Counted from the first letter of the stretch, positions 44,917 through 54,818 are shown. The stretch: 64,000 nt of DNA from an uncultured Sphingomonadaceae bacterium (GCA_938050045.1 CALLJS010000010.1:124001-188000); one strand, 5' to 3'. The notes: generated from the sequence alone by a model not told the origin. Program-made: numbers and translations.

Positions 44917-46374
44917 ATGGAAATTCGTTTTGAAAATAAGCGCCCAGAATCTAGCGATGTCATTGCTTTTATAGTGGGCAGCAAGGAATTGGATGATTAT
45001 GACTTTCCGCTTGATAACCCTGAATTTGTAAGGAATACAGCTAAAGAGGCGCGTTTTAATGGAGCGGACGGGCAAAGCTTTTTATTCTTTGCCGAGCAAG
45101 GGGGTAAATCGGTCCGTATCGTTATATTAGGTGTCGGTGACGGCGATGCATTAAGCTATGAAAAAGCAGGCGGTACATTGATTGCGAAGGTTCAAACATG
45201 CGGTGCACACTCTATCGCGCTTCATGCAGAAAAACTGTCGGGTTCGCTGGCTGCTAGCGTTGCATATGGCGTAAAAACCAAAAATTGGCGGATGGATGAC
45301 TATAAAACTAAGCTCACCGATGCGCAGAAACCATCGATTACCAGCCTGAGCGTTGTGGGGGCCAATGATGAGGCGCAATCCGAATGGGATAAAATATCCG
45401 CGATTGCAGATGGTGTGATGTTGACGCGCGAGTTGGTAGCTGAACCTGCCAATATTATCTACCCCGAGACATTTGTCGAACGTTGCCAACATTTGGCCGA
45501 TTTAGGAGTGAAAATCACTGTCCTTGGCGATGAAGAGATGGAAAAATTGGGCATGGGTGCGCTGCTTGGCGTATCGCAAGGTTCAATCCGTCCAGCGCGT
45601 CTCTTGGCGATGCATTGGGATGGCACGGGCGGCAAGCAAAAACGCCCTGTGGCTTTTGTTGGTAAAGGCGTCACATTTGATACAGGCGGTATTTCGATCA
45701 AGCCAGCGGGCGGTATGGAAGATATGAAATGGGATATGGGCGGCGCGGGCGCAGTTGCTGGTGCTATGAAAGCCTTGGCTGGCCGCAAAGCAAATGCGAA
45801 TGTTGTCGGTATTTGCGGTCTTGTGGAAAATATGCCCGATGGCAATGCGCAGCGCCCTGGCGATGTTGTCACCTCTATGTCAGGGCAAACCATCGAAGTC
45901 ATCAATACCGATGCAGAGGGCCGTTTGGTGCTGTGCGATGCGCTGCATTGGGCTCAAGAAACCTATAATCCCGAATATATGGTCAATTTAGCGACCTTAA
46001 CGGGCGCAATCATTGTTTCGCTTGGCCATGAATATGCTGGCTTATTCTCTAACAGCGATGAATTGAGCGAGAAATTATTGGCCTCGGCGGATAGTTCGGG
46101 CGATGCCTTATGGCGTTTCCCGCTCGGTAAGGCCTATGACAAGCTTATCAATTCGCCAATTGCCGATATGAAAAATATTGGTTCGCGCGGTGCAGGGTCG
46201 ATAACGGCGGCACAATTTTTGCAACGTTTCATCCAAAAAGATGTGAAATGGGCGCATCTGGATATTGCAGGTATGGCGTGGGATGACAAAGCAGGCCCTA
46301 CTTATGCTAAGGGCGCAACAGGCTATGGTGTGCGATTGCTCAATAATCTAATCGCCGAGAATTTCGAAGATTAA
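44917..46374 (+). CDS. pepA: leucyl aminopeptidase PepA
   Basis: This 485-residue M17 cytosolic aminopeptidase removes N-terminal residues from peptides using two metal ions. The signature NTDAEGRLVLCDAL is clear. The central GKGVTFDTGGISIKPAGG holds a catalytic lysine and metal ligands, and the C-terminal SITAAQFLQRF and WAHLDIAGMAW are typical. It starts at an ATG with TGAGGA upstream and precedes holC by 22 bases, a neighbourhood that is common in proteobacteria. Confidence 0.97.
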   Translation: MEIRFENKRPESSDVIAFIVGSKELDDYDFPLDNPEFVRNTAKEARFNGADGQSFLFFAEQGGKSVRIVILGVGDGDALSYEKAGGTLIAKVQTCGAHSIALHAEKLSGSLAASVAYGVKTKNWRMDDYKTKLTDAQKPSITSLSVVGANDEAQSEWDKISAIADGVMLTRELVAEPANIIYPETFVERCQHLADLGVKITVLGDEEMEKLGMGALLGVSQGSIRPARLLAMHWDGTGGKQKRPVAFVGKGVTFDTGGISIKPAGGMEDMKWDMGGAGAVAGAMKALAGRKANANVVGICGLVENMPDGNAQRPGDVVTSMSGQTIEVINTDAEGRLVLCDALHWAQETYNPEYMVNLATLTGAIIVSLGHEYAGLFSNSDELSEKLLASADSSGDALWRFPLGKAYDKLINSPIADMKNIGSRGAGSITAAQFLQRFIQKDVKWAHLDIAGMAWDDKAGPTYAKGATGYGVRLLNNLIAENFED

Positions 46375-46396
46375 TCTTTTTTTTTGGGGCGGGTTT

Positions 46397-46840
46397 ATGC
46401 GCGTTGATTTCTATCAATTAACCCGTGATCCGCCCGCAATGGTGCTGCCTGCGATTGCGCAAAATATTATGAATAGGAATGCACGTTTATTGGCGGTATC
46501 AGAATCTGATTCTCTGCCTATCTTGTCCAAATCTTTATGGACGTACCGCGATGATAGCTTTCTTGCTCATGCCATTGCGGGTCAGGGTGATGATAGCTTG
46601 CAGCCCATTTTACTGAGCGATACGCTAAACAATAATAATAGCGCGCAGATGGTTGCCCTCTGTGATGGAATTTGGCGCGATGAAGCACTGAAATTTGAAC
46701 GCATATTTTATATGTTCGATGCGCATCAGATTGATGATGCCAGAGAGCTATGGAGAGGTTTAATGTCCAAAGATGGATTAGAGCTGCATTATTGGAAGCA
46801 AGAGGGGCGAAAATGGGTCGAAGGCCCGTCTAAAAAATAA
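46397..46840 (+). CDS. holC: DNA polymerase III subunit chi
   Basis: Chi joins the clamp loader to single-strand binding protein at the replication fork. The 147-residue protein starts MRVDFYQLTRDPP, has ALCDGIWRDEALKFERIFYMFD in the middle and ends with the family pattern LWRGLMSKDGLELHYWKQEG. The pairing with pepA supports the call. Its end is followed by a gap of 125 bases, with a nine-base inverted repeat, before ndk. Confidence 0.93.
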   Translation: MRVDFYQLTRDPPAMVLPAIAQNIMNRNARLLAVSESDSLPILSKSLWTYRDDSFLAHAIAGQGDDSLQPILLSDTLNNNNSAQMVALCDGIWRDEALKFERIFYMFDAHQIDDARELWRGLMSKDGLELHYWKQEGRKWVEGPSKK

Positions 46841-46907
46841 GCGGCTGTCCCCAAAATAATCTATCCCAATATGGCATAGCATTAAGGCTTGCGCCCAAAG
46901 CCGCTTA
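46838..46907. repeat. 9-bp inverted repeat between holC and ndk
   Basis: TAAGCGGCT (46838-46846), overlapping the holC stop, is the exact reverse complement of AGCCGCTTA at 46899-46907. The 52-base spacing gives a long loop. A 3'-end hairpin for holC is possible, but there is no T-run. Confidence 0.35.
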
Positions 46908-46965
46908 ATTGTAGGGCCAGCCCATATTTTAAGATATATATGTTTAACTTATAAGGATATTTTAT

Positions 46966-47388
46966 ATGGCTGGAAATCGTACATTTTCTATCATCAAACC
47001 AGACGCAACGCGCCGCAACTTAACGGGCGCTGTCACCGCGAAACTCGAAGAAGCTGGCTTGCGCGTGATTGCATCGAAGCGCATTCGCATGAGCCAAGAG
47101 CAAGCCGAAGGTTTTTATGCGGTGCATAAAGAGCGGCCTTTCTTTGGTGATCTCGTCTCCTTTATGACCAGCGGCCCTTGCGTGGTGCAAGTGCTCGAAG
47201 GCGAAAATGCGATGCAGCGCAATCGCGACATTATGGGCGCGACGAACCCTGCCGACGCCGATGCAGGCACAATCCGCGCTGAATTTGCTGAGAGTATCGA
47301 AGCCAATAGCGTTCATGGCAGCGACAGCGACGAAAATGCAGCGATTGAAATCGCTTATTTCTTCAACGAAGACGAGATTATTGGCTAA
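46966..47388 (+). CDS. ndk: nucleoside diphosphate kinase
   Basis: Ndk balances nucleoside triphosphates by transferring the gamma phosphate via a histidine. The 140-residue protein has the typical start [13 protein letters not shown], the middle [14 protein letters not shown] and the catalytic histidine in [18 protein letters not shown] precedes the ATG. By eye its codons are more GC-rich than the surrounding genes, as expected for a highly expressed gene. It overlaps the GNAT gene. Confidence 0.98.
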   Translation: MAGNRTFSIIKPDATRRNLTGAVTAKLEEAGLRVIASKRIRMSQEQAEGFYAVHKERPFFGDLVSFMTSGPCVVQVLEGENAMQRNRDIMGATNPADADAGTIRAEFAESIEANSVHGSDSDENAAIEIAYFFNEDEIIG

Positions 47389-47923
47389 TCAACCCTCTTT
47401 GCCGTCTGCTATAATCATACGGCGTGCGACCCTCGATGATGCGGCACTATTGTCGCTCATCGGCGGGGCGACATTTTTAGAAACTTTTTACGATAGCATC
47501 AATGCGTCCGATATTTTGGCGCATGCCGCTGGCCCGCACAGCGAGGCTTATTATCGCAAAGCCATAGAGGCGGGCGATGCACTCTGGCTTGCAGTACACC
47601 GCGATATGGATACGCCGATTGGCTATCAAATGCTCTCGCCGCCAGACCTTCCCATTGAAACATCCGAAGATGATATTGAATTAAAGCGGATTTATATATT
47701 TTCGCGCCATCATGGCAGCGGTGTTGCGGCAGAATTTGAGCGATTAGCCTGCGAAGAGGCCCGCGCCAGAGGCTGTGTGCGCTTATTATTGGGTGTCTAT
47801 TCAGAGAATTATCGCGGCATTGCCTTTTACGAAAAATGCGGTTTTGCAATTATATCCGATCGTATTTTTACCGTTGGGAACACCGAGTATAAAGATTGGA
47901 TTATGAGTAAGGTTTTGACATAA
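47381..47923 (+). CDS. GNAT-family N-acetyltransferase
   Basis: This 180-residue acetyltransferase starts best at TTG 47381, eight bases inside the end of ndk; the open frame itself reaches back to 47207 as an overlap with ndk. The GNAT core is visible as [37 protein letters not shown] for acetyl-CoA (a variant of the Q/R-x-x-G-x-G/A loop), and the C-terminal [16 protein letters not shown]. Substrate is unknown. The overlap implies it is translated with ndk. Confidence 0.85.
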   Translation: MANQPSLPSAIIIRRATLDDAALLSLIGGATFLETFYDSINASDILAHAAGPHSEAYYRKAIEAGDALWLAVHRDMDTPIGYQMLSPPDLPIETSEDDIELKRIYIFSRHHGSGVAAEFERLACEEARARGCVRLLLGVYSENYRGIAFYEKCGFAIISDRIFTVGNTEYKDWIMSKVLT

Positions 47924-47938
47924 TTAAAATAATGACGC

Positions 47939-47964
47939 ACTAATACCTTAGATTTATTATTAGT
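47939..47964 (+). other. small inverted repeat before the orphan gene
   Basis: ACTAATA (47939-47945) and TATTAGT (47958-47964) are perfectly complementary with a 12-base loop. It lies between the GNAT stop and the start of the orphan gene. It could be a weak 3' hairpin or an operator. AT-rich, without a T-run. Confidence 0.35.
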
Positions 47965-47978
47965 GATTGAATGACAAT

Positions 47979-48575
47979 ATGAGTAGTTCTTCAAGCTGGA
48001 AAAATGCTGTAAATGCAATAATTCGAGGTGACGCACAAGGTTATCGTAATGTAAGGTTATGCGGAGTACCAGAATTGTTGACAAAATATGGACTTCTTTC
48101 AACTTATATCAATATGACGCCTGGTAAGATTGCTAAATGCAGAAGAGAACATCCTGAAGTTAGTCTAGAAACATGGTATAATTTACCAACATTGATTTGT
48201 AATCCAGATGCTATATTCCCGTCTTATAAGTCAGATGGTTCATTGATAATTGTTATTGCTGCATTCGACAGTAAAAATTGTCCAATAATAGTTCCCATAA
48301 TTCCCGATGAAAACGCCAAAAAGAATATTATTTTATCAGTATATGGAAAAGAAGACAAAGATAGTCAGTCAGCGCAAGAATGGATAAACTCACAGATAGC
48401 TATAGCAAGAAAAGCAAATATACCTGTTTTTGAGAAAAATGGTCCTGTCGACTCTAAGCCAAAGCCGGAGTCTGCAGATGCTATCTCCTGGTCATCTGAT
48501 CCAATTTCAGTAGACCGTTCGACAGAACCAAGTAGAAAGATACTTACAATTAGTAAAAAGTCAATTAATAAATAA
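47979..48575 (+). CDS. AT-rich orphan gene; possible BECR-type RNase-like domain
   Basis: This 198-residue protein is not recognised with confidence. The middle third carries KIAKCRREHPEVSLETWYNL followed by PTLICNPDAIFP and a hydrophobic strand IIVIAAFDS, a pattern like the HPE-x-Y-x-LP-NPD cores of barnase/EndoU/ColicinE5/RelE-like nucleases of phage MuF-type proteins. This is a motif-based guess. The C-terminal third is Ser/Lys/Pro-rich. Start is ATG 47979; a TTG at 47967 is also in frame. Its codons look clearly more AT-rich than ndk and GNAT before it, which suggests recent transfer. It converges on purN with a 22-base gap. Confidence 0.65.
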   Translation: MSSSSSWKNAVNAIIRGDAQGYRNVRLCGVPELLTKYGLLSTYINMTPGKIAKCRREHPEVSLETWYNLPTLICNPDAIFPSYKSDGSLIIVIAAFDSKNCPIIVPIIPDENAKKNIILSVYGKEDKDSQSAQEWINSQIAIARKANIPVFEKNGPVDSKPKPESADAISWSSDPISVDRSTEPSRKILTISKKSINK

Positions 48576-48597
48576 TTTTTGATAGACTTTGAATTGT

Positions 48598-49563
48598 TCA
48601 AAACTCATGCGCTATATCAATGAGTTTCGTAAGGCGTTTCGGGGCAACAATGCGCCAGCTTTTGGACAGCATCGCTTCAACATGATCCCAATCGGTATTG
48701 CCTCTATCAAGGCGCACCGCAATCCACCCCGATTTGCCATAAAATTTGGGCAGGAAATACAGCATTGGATCAGCATCTAATAGGGCCTCTTGTTCATCGC
48801 TGCCGCTGGTTTTAACAAAGAGCGAGATACTATTTTCGCCAAAATGCCGATGCGAGAAATAAGCAAAATATTTACCGCTTTTTTCATTGCCCACGCGCCA
48901 CGCTGGCGTCCCAAAACTCGGCCGTTCCAATGTTTCGTCTAAGGCCAAGGCGCGCGCTCTTACTTGATCCAATATCCATTCTGGGTTTTTCTCGCGCGTC
49001 ACATAGGCGGTGATGGCGGCGGGGTAGAGCTGATGCTCGGCGAATATTATGCGATCCGCCAAACTATCGGTATCATCATCGGCTAATATTTTAACCTTTA
49101 TTTGGCCCAAAACCGTGCCATCATCCAGCGCGCTCGTCACCAGATGCACGCTGCATCCTGCATAATTATCGCCTGCATCAATGGCGCGTTGATGGGTGTT
49201 TAATCCTTTATATTTGGGGAGCAAGCTGGGATGAATGTTGAGTATTTTATCCGTCCATTTTTGTACAAAATCAGCACTTAATATGCGCATATAACCCGCC
49301 AATACTATATAATCGGCACCCGATGTGATAATCGCATCATGCATAATCACATCATGGTCTTCGCGGCTCATGCCTTTATGCGCATGCGCAAATGTAGCAA
49401 TGCCCTCTGCATTGGCTAGCTTTAGGCCTTGTGCATCGGGGTTATTCGATGCCACCAATATAATTTCATAGGGGCATTTTGGCAATTTTGAGGCATATAA
49501 AATGGCCGCCATATTGCTGCCACGACCCGAAATTAGGATCGCTATTTTGGCTTTATCAGCCAT
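48598..49563 (-). CDS. purN: phosphoribosylglycinamide formyltransferase fused to YjbR-like domain
   Basis: The N-terminal ~200 residues (of 321) are PurN, which formylates GAR in purine synthesis: [11 protein letters not shown], then [19 protein letters not shown] with the catalytic His, and [17 protein letters not shown]. The C-terminal ~115 residues start near [18 protein letters not shown] and continue with [20 protein letters not shown] and [20 protein letters not shown], the pattern of MmcQ/YjbR proteins. I see no stop or frameshift between. Usual PurN length is about 200, so it is a fusion. ATG 49563 overlaps the purM end by eight bases. Confidence 0.9.
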   Translation of the reverse strand: MADKAKIAILISGRGSNMAAILYASKLPKCPYEIILVASNNPDAQGLKLANAEGIATFAHAHKGMSREDHDVIMHDAIITSGADYIVLAGYMRILSADFVQKWTDKILNIHPSLLPKYKGLNTHQRAIDAGDNYAGCSVHLVTSALDDGTVLGQIKVKILADDDTDSLADRIIFAEHQLYPAAITAYVTREKNPEWILDQVRARALALDETLERPSFGTPAWRVGNEKSGKYFAYFSHRHFGENSISLFVKTSGSDEQEALLDADPMLYFLPKFYGKSGWIAVRLDRGNTDWDHVEAMLSKSWRIVAPKRLTKLIDIAHEF

Positions 49564-50662
49564 GGAAAGTAGTTTCCCAATCCTGCGCAGACCCCCACGT
49601 TCCCGCGCTGCCAAACACGCTGCACCCTTTCGCGCCCGCAATAATTTCGCCGATGATGGTCGCATTTTCCTCAGCATCGGTTAATGATTGTAGCACAGTA
49701 TCGACATTTTCGGGTGAAACGGCCAATATCATGCCCATGCCGCAGTTAAATGTTTTGGCCATTTCGGCGGTTTCAATATTGCCTTGCTCTTGCAAGAAAC
49801 GCATTAAAGCTGGCAATTCCCAATTATCAGTATTCACTTTCGCATGGCAGTCATCGGGCAGGACGCGCGGGATATTTTCTAGCAAACCACCGCCTGTAAT
49901 ATGGGCGAGGGCGTTAATTTTTTTATGCCTAATGATTGGCAATAATGATTGCACATAGATTCGCGTTGGTTCGATTAATATATCTATTAATCTACGTTTA
50001 TCATCAAAAGGCGCAATGTCTTGCAAAGCCCAGCCTTTATCGGCGGCCAAGCGGCGCACCAAAGAAAATCCATTGGAATGCACACCAGAGGAAGCAAGCC
50101 CGATTACTATATCGCCCGCTTTGACATCTTGGCCGATTAGGGCGTCGTTGCGCTCTACGGCGCCGACGCAAAAACCCGCCAAATCATAATCACCATCGGC
50201 ATACATACCTGGCATTTCCGCTGTTTCGCCGCCGATGAGGGCGCATCCTGATATTTTGCAGCCATCCGCTATGCCAGCAATTACGCGCTGTGCTATACCA
50301 TTTTCCAAATGCCCTGTTGCGAAATAATCTAGGAAAAATAGCGGTTCAGCCCCCTGAACGATTAAATCGTTCACGCACATGGCCACCAAATCAATGCCAA
50401 TTTTATCATGCAAATCATAATCAATGGCCAATTTGACTTTGGTGCCAACGCCATCATTAGCGGCCACCAATAATGGGTCGGTATAGCCCGCAGCTTTTAA
50501 GTCGAAAAAACCACCAAACCCGCCCAATTCAGCCCCAGCACCAGGCCTTGCTGTTGCCTTTGCAAGAGGAGCAATCGCCTTTATAAGTGCATTGCCCGCG
50601 TCGATGGATACGCCAGATTTGGCATAAGTATAAGATGAATCTGAAGTGTTATTTTTTGTCAT
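49556..50662 (-). CDS. purM: phosphoribosylformylglycinamidine cyclo-ligase
   Basis: PurM closes the imidazole ring of AIR in purine synthesis. The 368-residue protein has [15 protein letters not shown] at the N-terminus, [46 protein letters not shown] and [15 protein letters not shown], in the right order. It is the first gene of purMN, and the stop overlaps purN by eight bases. It is divergent from the DUF2066 gene, 61 bases away. Confidence 0.97.
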   Translation of the reverse strand: MTKNNTSDSSYTYAKSGVSIDAGNALIKAIAPLAKATARPGAGAELGGFGGFFDLKAAGYTDPLLVAANDGVGTKVKLAIDYDLHDKIGIDLVAMCVNDLIVQGAEPLFFLDYFATGHLENGIAQRVIAGIADGCKISGCALIGGETAEMPGMYADGDYDLAGFCVGAVERNDALIGQDVKAGDIVIGLASSGVHSNGFSLVRRLAADKGWALQDIAPFDDKRRLIDILIEPTRIYVQSLLPIIRHKKINALAHITGGGLLENIPRVLPDDCHAKVNTDNWELPALMRFLQEQGNIETAEMAKTFNCGMGMILAVSPENVDTVLQSLTDAEENATIIGEIIAGAKGCSVFGSAGTWGSAQDWETTFHG

Positions 50663-50723
50663 TATGCGCTGCCTAGCGATTTCTTACTTGGATTTCTACG
50701 TCAATATCGCCAAAAGGACGTTA

Positions 50724-52001
50724 ATGATAGAAAGATTCACACATTTAAAGCTTTATGCTGGCGTTATTTTATTGATTGGCTTGGTGAGCAGCACCATAGT
50801 TTATGCGCAAATAGAAGGCGCACCGCGCGGTGTTTTGCCGATAGCCAGCAATGGCGATTTTGAGGTAAGCGGTATAGAAGTAGACATTGTTGGGGTTAAT
50901 GCTTTTGAAGCGCGCTCAAAAGGGTGGCAGATAGCGCAGCGCAAAGCATGGCAGAAATTATGGGCGCGTACGCGCGGCGGTACTGGCGGTGGTTTATCCG
51001 ATAATAGCTTGGACTCAATGGTGTCCTCTATAGTGATTGAAGAAGAACAAATTGGCCCCAAACGCTATGTCGCCAAATTAGGGGTGATTTTTGATCGCGC
51101 CCGCGCGGGCCAAATATTGGGCGTAAAAGGTATTAAAAGACGCTCGGCTCCTTTGCTGATATTGCCCATCACGATTTCTGGCGGTGCGCCAACGCTCTAT
51201 GAACGTCGCACCGAATGGCAAAAAGCTTGGGCGCGTTACAAAACATCTGATAGCAGCATCGATTATGTGCGGCCTACTGGTTCTGGTGCAGAATCTCTAT
51301 TGCTCAATGCGGGGCAGATTAGCCGTCGTTCGCGCTCTTGGTGGCGGGTGATATTGGACGAATTTGGTGCAGCGGATATTGTCTCTGCTACTGTGCGCTT
51401 TCAACGCTCTTACCCCGGGGGGCCGATAAGCGCACATTATACAGCGCGTTACGGCCCAGATAATGTATTTATTGGACGTTTTTCCCTCCGAGTGACCAAC
51501 AAAAATGGCATTCCAGCTATGATGGATATGGCCGTTAAGCGCATGGATGGATTATTTGAAAACGCCCTATCTGCGGGTCGCTTGCGTCTGGATAGGAGCT
51601 TGATTTTGGAAGATCCTGAATTGCTCGAAGAGGCTGAAGCTATTGCTGACGCAGAAGATAAAGAAGAGATGGCAGCGGTTGAAACGGCAAGAAGCAATAA
51701 TGCTGAAGAAGCGAGCAATGAGCAAGCTGGCGTGGTGGGTGAGGCTGCTGCTCGGCCAGCCATAGCGCAAACTTTTTCTATTCAATTTGCCACCCCAGAT
51801 GTTGGTGCTGTTGACGCTGGTGAGGGCGCGGTGCGCGCAATATCAGGTGTGAAATCGGCATCAACCACCAGCCTAGCACTTGGCGGGACATCGGTGATGC
51901 GCGTGACTTATGCCGGCGATGCGGCTGCATTGAGAGCGGCTCTATCAGCAAGCGGATGGCGCGTTGGCGGTGCGGGCAATACGCTCACAATTTCGCGGTA
52001 A
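50724..52001 (+). CDS. DUF2066-domain exported protein
   Basis: This 425-residue protein begins with a signal or anchor helix (LYAGVILLIGLVSSTIVYAQ). The mature N-terminal part has VDIVGVNAFEARSKGWQIA and QRKAWQKLWAR, and then GPKRYVAKLGVIFDRARAGQ, as in DUF2066 proteins found next to purM and hda genes in several proteobacteria. The C-terminal part is Ala/Glu-rich (about 310-350). Function unknown. ATG 50724 has AAAGGA upstream. The gene precedes hdaA with a 14-base gap. Confidence 0.85.
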   Translation: MIERFTHLKLYAGVILLIGLVSSTIVYAQIEGAPRGVLPIASNGDFEVSGIEVDIVGVNAFEARSKGWQIAQRKAWQKLWARTRGGTGGGLSDNSLDSMVSSIVIEEEQIGPKRYVAKLGVIFDRARAGQILGVKGIKRRSAPLLILPITISGGAPTLYERRTEWQKAWARYKTSDSSIDYVRPTGSGAESLLLNAGQISRRSRSWWRVILDEFGAADIVSATVRFQRSYPGGPISAHYTARYGPDNVFIGRFSLRVTNKNGIPAMMDMAVKRMDGLFENALSAGRLRLDRSLILEDPELLEEAEAIADAEDKEEMAAVETARSNNAEEASNEQAGVVGEAAARPAIAQTFSIQFATPDVGAVDAGEGAVRAISGVKSASTTSLALGGTSVMRVTYAGDAAALRAALSASGWRVGGAGNTLTISR

Positions 52002-52015
52002 TTGGTTTTACCAAA

Positions 52016-52618
52016 ATGCGTCAAATTCCTTTGCCATTAGACAATGATGAAAATAGCAATGATCTGATTATCACGGGCTGCAATCAGCATATTTATGACC
52101 GTATCATTGCCATAGAAAAATCCGATCGGGTGCAATTACTTATTTTGGGGGATGATAAATCCGCCAAAAATCTATTCGGGCGTTATTTTGAGCAATGTTG
52201 CGGCGGAATATTTATTCAAGACGTCGATAAATTGCACGATAATAAATTATTTTTCGCATGGAATAAGGCGCATGGCGAAGGCCGCTCGTTGATGATGAGC
52301 GCTGTGCATGAACCATCGCGTTGGGGCCTTGCCTTGCCCGACCTTAAATCGCGCATTGCCTCTATGGAGTTGATGCACATTGGGCCGCCCGATGATGAGC
52401 TTATCATGGAATTAATAATGCAAAAATTGAGCTTAGCCAATGTCGCCATTGCATCAAAAGCAATATCCTATTGTCAGAAAAGGCTGGAAAGAGACTATCA
52501 ATCTTTGGATCGCTTCATTCGCCACTGTATTATCATAGCGAGAGAGCAGAATCGCGCTATAAAATTAGAGGATGTGAAATCTTTACTTATCGCGCATGGG
52601 CAAGATAATTTATTATGA
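52016..52618 (+). CDS. hdaA: DnaA-related regulator HdaA-like
   Basis: This 200-residue AAA-like protein resembles Hda/HdaA, which with the sliding clamp stimulates DnaA-ATP hydrolysis and limits replication starts. The N-terminal RQIPLPLDN fits the clamp-binding motif position (Q-x-x-L/P-L). The P-loop position reads LLILGDDKSAKNLFGRYF, a degenerate Walker A without the usual GK[S/T]. The Walker B-like IFIQDVDKL follows, with later RLERDYQSLDRFIRHC and a short C-terminal domain. The DUF2066 neighbour supports the call. I use ATG 52016. Confidence 0.8.
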   Translation: MRQIPLPLDNDENSNDLIITGCNQHIYDRIIAIEKSDRVQLLILGDDKSAKNLFGRYFEQCCGGIFIQDVDKLHDNKLFFAWNKAHGEGRSLMMSAVHEPSRWGLALPDLKSRIASMELMHIGPPDDELIMELIMQKLSLANVAIASKAISYCQKRLERDYQSLDRFIRHCIIIAREQNRAIKLEDVKSLLIAHGQDNLL

Positions 52619-52674
52619 TATTCATGAAATTGACACAAATTTAATGTCTTATGATTTTATGAGGAGTCAATTTT

Positions 52675-54789
52675 GTGACAGCGCAAATTAAAAATAATAA
52701 AATATATATAAACCGCGAACTTAGTTGGATAAAATTTAACGAACGTGTTTTAAGCGAGGCTGAAAATAAAAACCATCCCTTGCTCGAAAGAGTGAGGTTT
52801 CTCTCTATATCTGGTAATAATTTAGACGAATTTTTTATGGTGCGCGTGGCGGGTCTAATCGGTCAAGTGAATCAGGGTATAGAATTGCTAACGGCCGATG
52901 GCATGACTCCGCAGCAACAGCTTGATGCTATTTATGCGCAAACCGACATTCTGATCGAGAAACAGCAAGAGATATGGCGCGATCTCTATGCGTTGTTGCA
53001 AGCAGAAAATATCCGTATCATTCAACCCGAAGAATTAAGCGCGTCTCAAAAGCTCTGGCTTCGGACATATTTTTTGAACGAATTATTCCCGATTTTAACC
53101 CCCCAAGCGCTTGATCCTTCTCATCCTTTTCCTTTCATTCCAAACCTTGGTATGTCGATGGTATTGGATTTTGAACGTAGCAGCGATAATCGCGTGATAA
53201 GAGAATTGCTAATGCTTCCAGCGTCTATCAACCGTTTCGTCAGGATTGCGGGCGAAAATGCCGATTATATCTCGCTCGACAATGCGATATTGACCTTTAT
53301 CGATATACTTTTCCCAGGCCATAAATTGCTTGGGCATGGTACATTTCGTATCATCAGAGACAGCGATTTAGAGGTTGAAGAAGAGGCCGAGGATTTGGTT
53401 CGCTATTTCAAAAATGCTATTAAGAGACGCCGAAAAGGCCAAATAGTGCGCTTGGAATTGGCCGATGATTTATCCAAACCCGTTGAACATTTGCTAAGCG
53501 AAATTAGCCAAAGTGTAAGCGTATCAAAAAGCCATATCCAAGGGGTTATCGGGATTGCCGATTTGGCTGAATTGGTAGATGAAGAGCGCGCTGATTTGAA
53601 ATTCACCAATTTTACGCCCAGAATTCCAGAACGTATCAGAGAATATGATGGCGATTGCTTTGCCGCGATAAAAGCCAAAGATATATTGGTACACCACCCG
53701 TATGAATCTTTTGAGGTCGTGGTTGCTTTTTTGGAGCAAGCGGCATCTGATCCCAACGTTGTGGCCATTAAACAAACGCTCTACCGTGCTGGTCGGCAAT
53801 CCAAAATCATACGGGCATTGATAGATGCGGCAGAGGCTGGTAAATCAGTCACGGCTGTTGTCGAATTACGCGCACGATTTGACGAAGAGCAGAATATATA
53901 TTGGGCGGATGCGCTGGAACGTGCTGGCGTGCAAGTCGTTTATGGTTTTATCGAGCTGAAAACGCATGCGAAAGTCTCTATGGTGGTGCGGCGTGAGGAA
54001 ACAGGCGTGACCAGCTATTGTCATTTTGGTACGGGCAATTATCATCCCATCAACGCGCTTATTTATACAGATTTAAGCTATTTTACCGCTGATCCCATTT
54101 TGGCCAACGATGCTGCGCAACTATTCAACTATATCACTGGATATGTTGCGCCAAAGGGGCAGAAACTCATTAAAATGTCGCCCTTAAACATCAGAAAAGA
54201 GATTGAACGGCTCATTCAAAATGAAATGGATAATGCTCAACAAGGAAAGCCCGCGACTATTTGGGCAAAGATGAATTCTTTGGTGGATGCATCCATCATT
54301 GATAAATTATACAAAGCCAGCCAAGCAGGTGTTCAGATTGATCTAGTGGTGCGCGGTATATGCTGCCTGCGCCCGGGGGTTGAGGGGCTATCGGACAATA
54401 TCCGCGTTAAATCTATTATCGGGCGGTTTTTAGAGCATAGCCGCATTTGGGCCTTTGCCGATGGTACGCAAATGCCGCACGCCGATGCGAAAATTTACAT
54501 AAGTTCTGCTGACTGGATGCCAAGAAATCTTGATAGGCGCGTTGAATATATGTTGCCGATTGACAATGAAACGGTTCATGAGCAAATTTTAGAGCAAGTG
54601 TTGATCGCCAATTTGATCGATAATCAACAAAGCTGGCAATTAAACAGCGATGGTCAATATATTCGCTCAAAGGCTGGAAAAAAGAAATTTAATCTGCACG
54701 ATTATTTTATGACCAACCCATCGCTCTCTGGGCGCGGGAAAGCATTGAAGAAAAGAAAATCTGTCCCTAAGCTTTATCTTGGAGATTGA
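52675..54789 (+). CDS. ppk1: polyphosphate kinase 1
   Basis: Ppk1 makes long polyphosphate from ATP. The 704-residue protein has FLSISGNNLDEFFMVRVAG at the N-terminus, FNERVL, the middle VVELRARFDEEQN, and the phospho-histidine motif CHFGTGNYHPINALIYTDLS, where the first His is the phospho-acceptor. The later DLVVRGICCLRPGVEGLS is also conserved. Start is GTG 52675 with GAGGAG upstream. A TTGACA-like hexamer at 52631-52636 may be part of its promoter. ppx follows after 48 bases. Confidence 0.97.
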   Translation: MTAQIKNNKIYINRELSWIKFNERVLSEAENKNHPLLERVRFLSISGNNLDEFFMVRVAGLIGQVNQGIELLTADGMTPQQQLDAIYAQTDILIEKQQEIWRDLYALLQAENIRIIQPEELSASQKLWLRTYFLNELFPILTPQALDPSHPFPFIPNLGMSMVLDFERSSDNRVIRELLMLPASINRFVRIAGENADYISLDNAILTFIDILFPGHKLLGHGTFRIIRDSDLEVEEEAEDLVRYFKNAIKRRRKGQIVRLELADDLSKPVEHLLSEISQSVSVSKSHIQGVIGIADLAELVDEERADLKFTNFTPRIPERIREYDGDCFAAIKAKDILVHHPYESFEVVVAFLEQAASDPNVVAIKQTLYRAGRQSKIIRALIDAAEAGKSVTAVVELRARFDEEQNIYWADALERAGVQVVYGFIELKTHAKVSMVVRREETGVTSYCHFGTGNYHPINALIYTDLSYFTADPILANDAAQLFNYITGYVAPKGQKLIKMSPLNIRKEIERLIQNEMDNAQQGKPATIWAKMNSLVDASIIDKLYKASQAGVQIDLVVRGICCLRPGVEGLSDNIRVKSIIGRFLEHSRIWAFADGTQMPHADAKIYISSADWMPRNLDRRVEYMLPIDNETVHEQILEQVLIANLIDNQQSWQLNSDGQYIRSKAGKKKFNLHDYFMTNPSLSGRGKALKKRKSVPKLYLGD

Positions 54790-54818
54790 ATCGTAAAATT
54801 CAATAGAGGGATATTGCC

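Noticed and set aside
46375-46396. T-run directly after pepA
   Set aside because: A run of T without a preceding stem; holC starts next and is likely co-transcribed.
47207-47380. Upstream extension of the GNAT reading frame inside ndk
   Set aside because: The bases are in ndk's coding frame and the predicted residues do not look like GNAT sequence; TTG 47381 is the better start.
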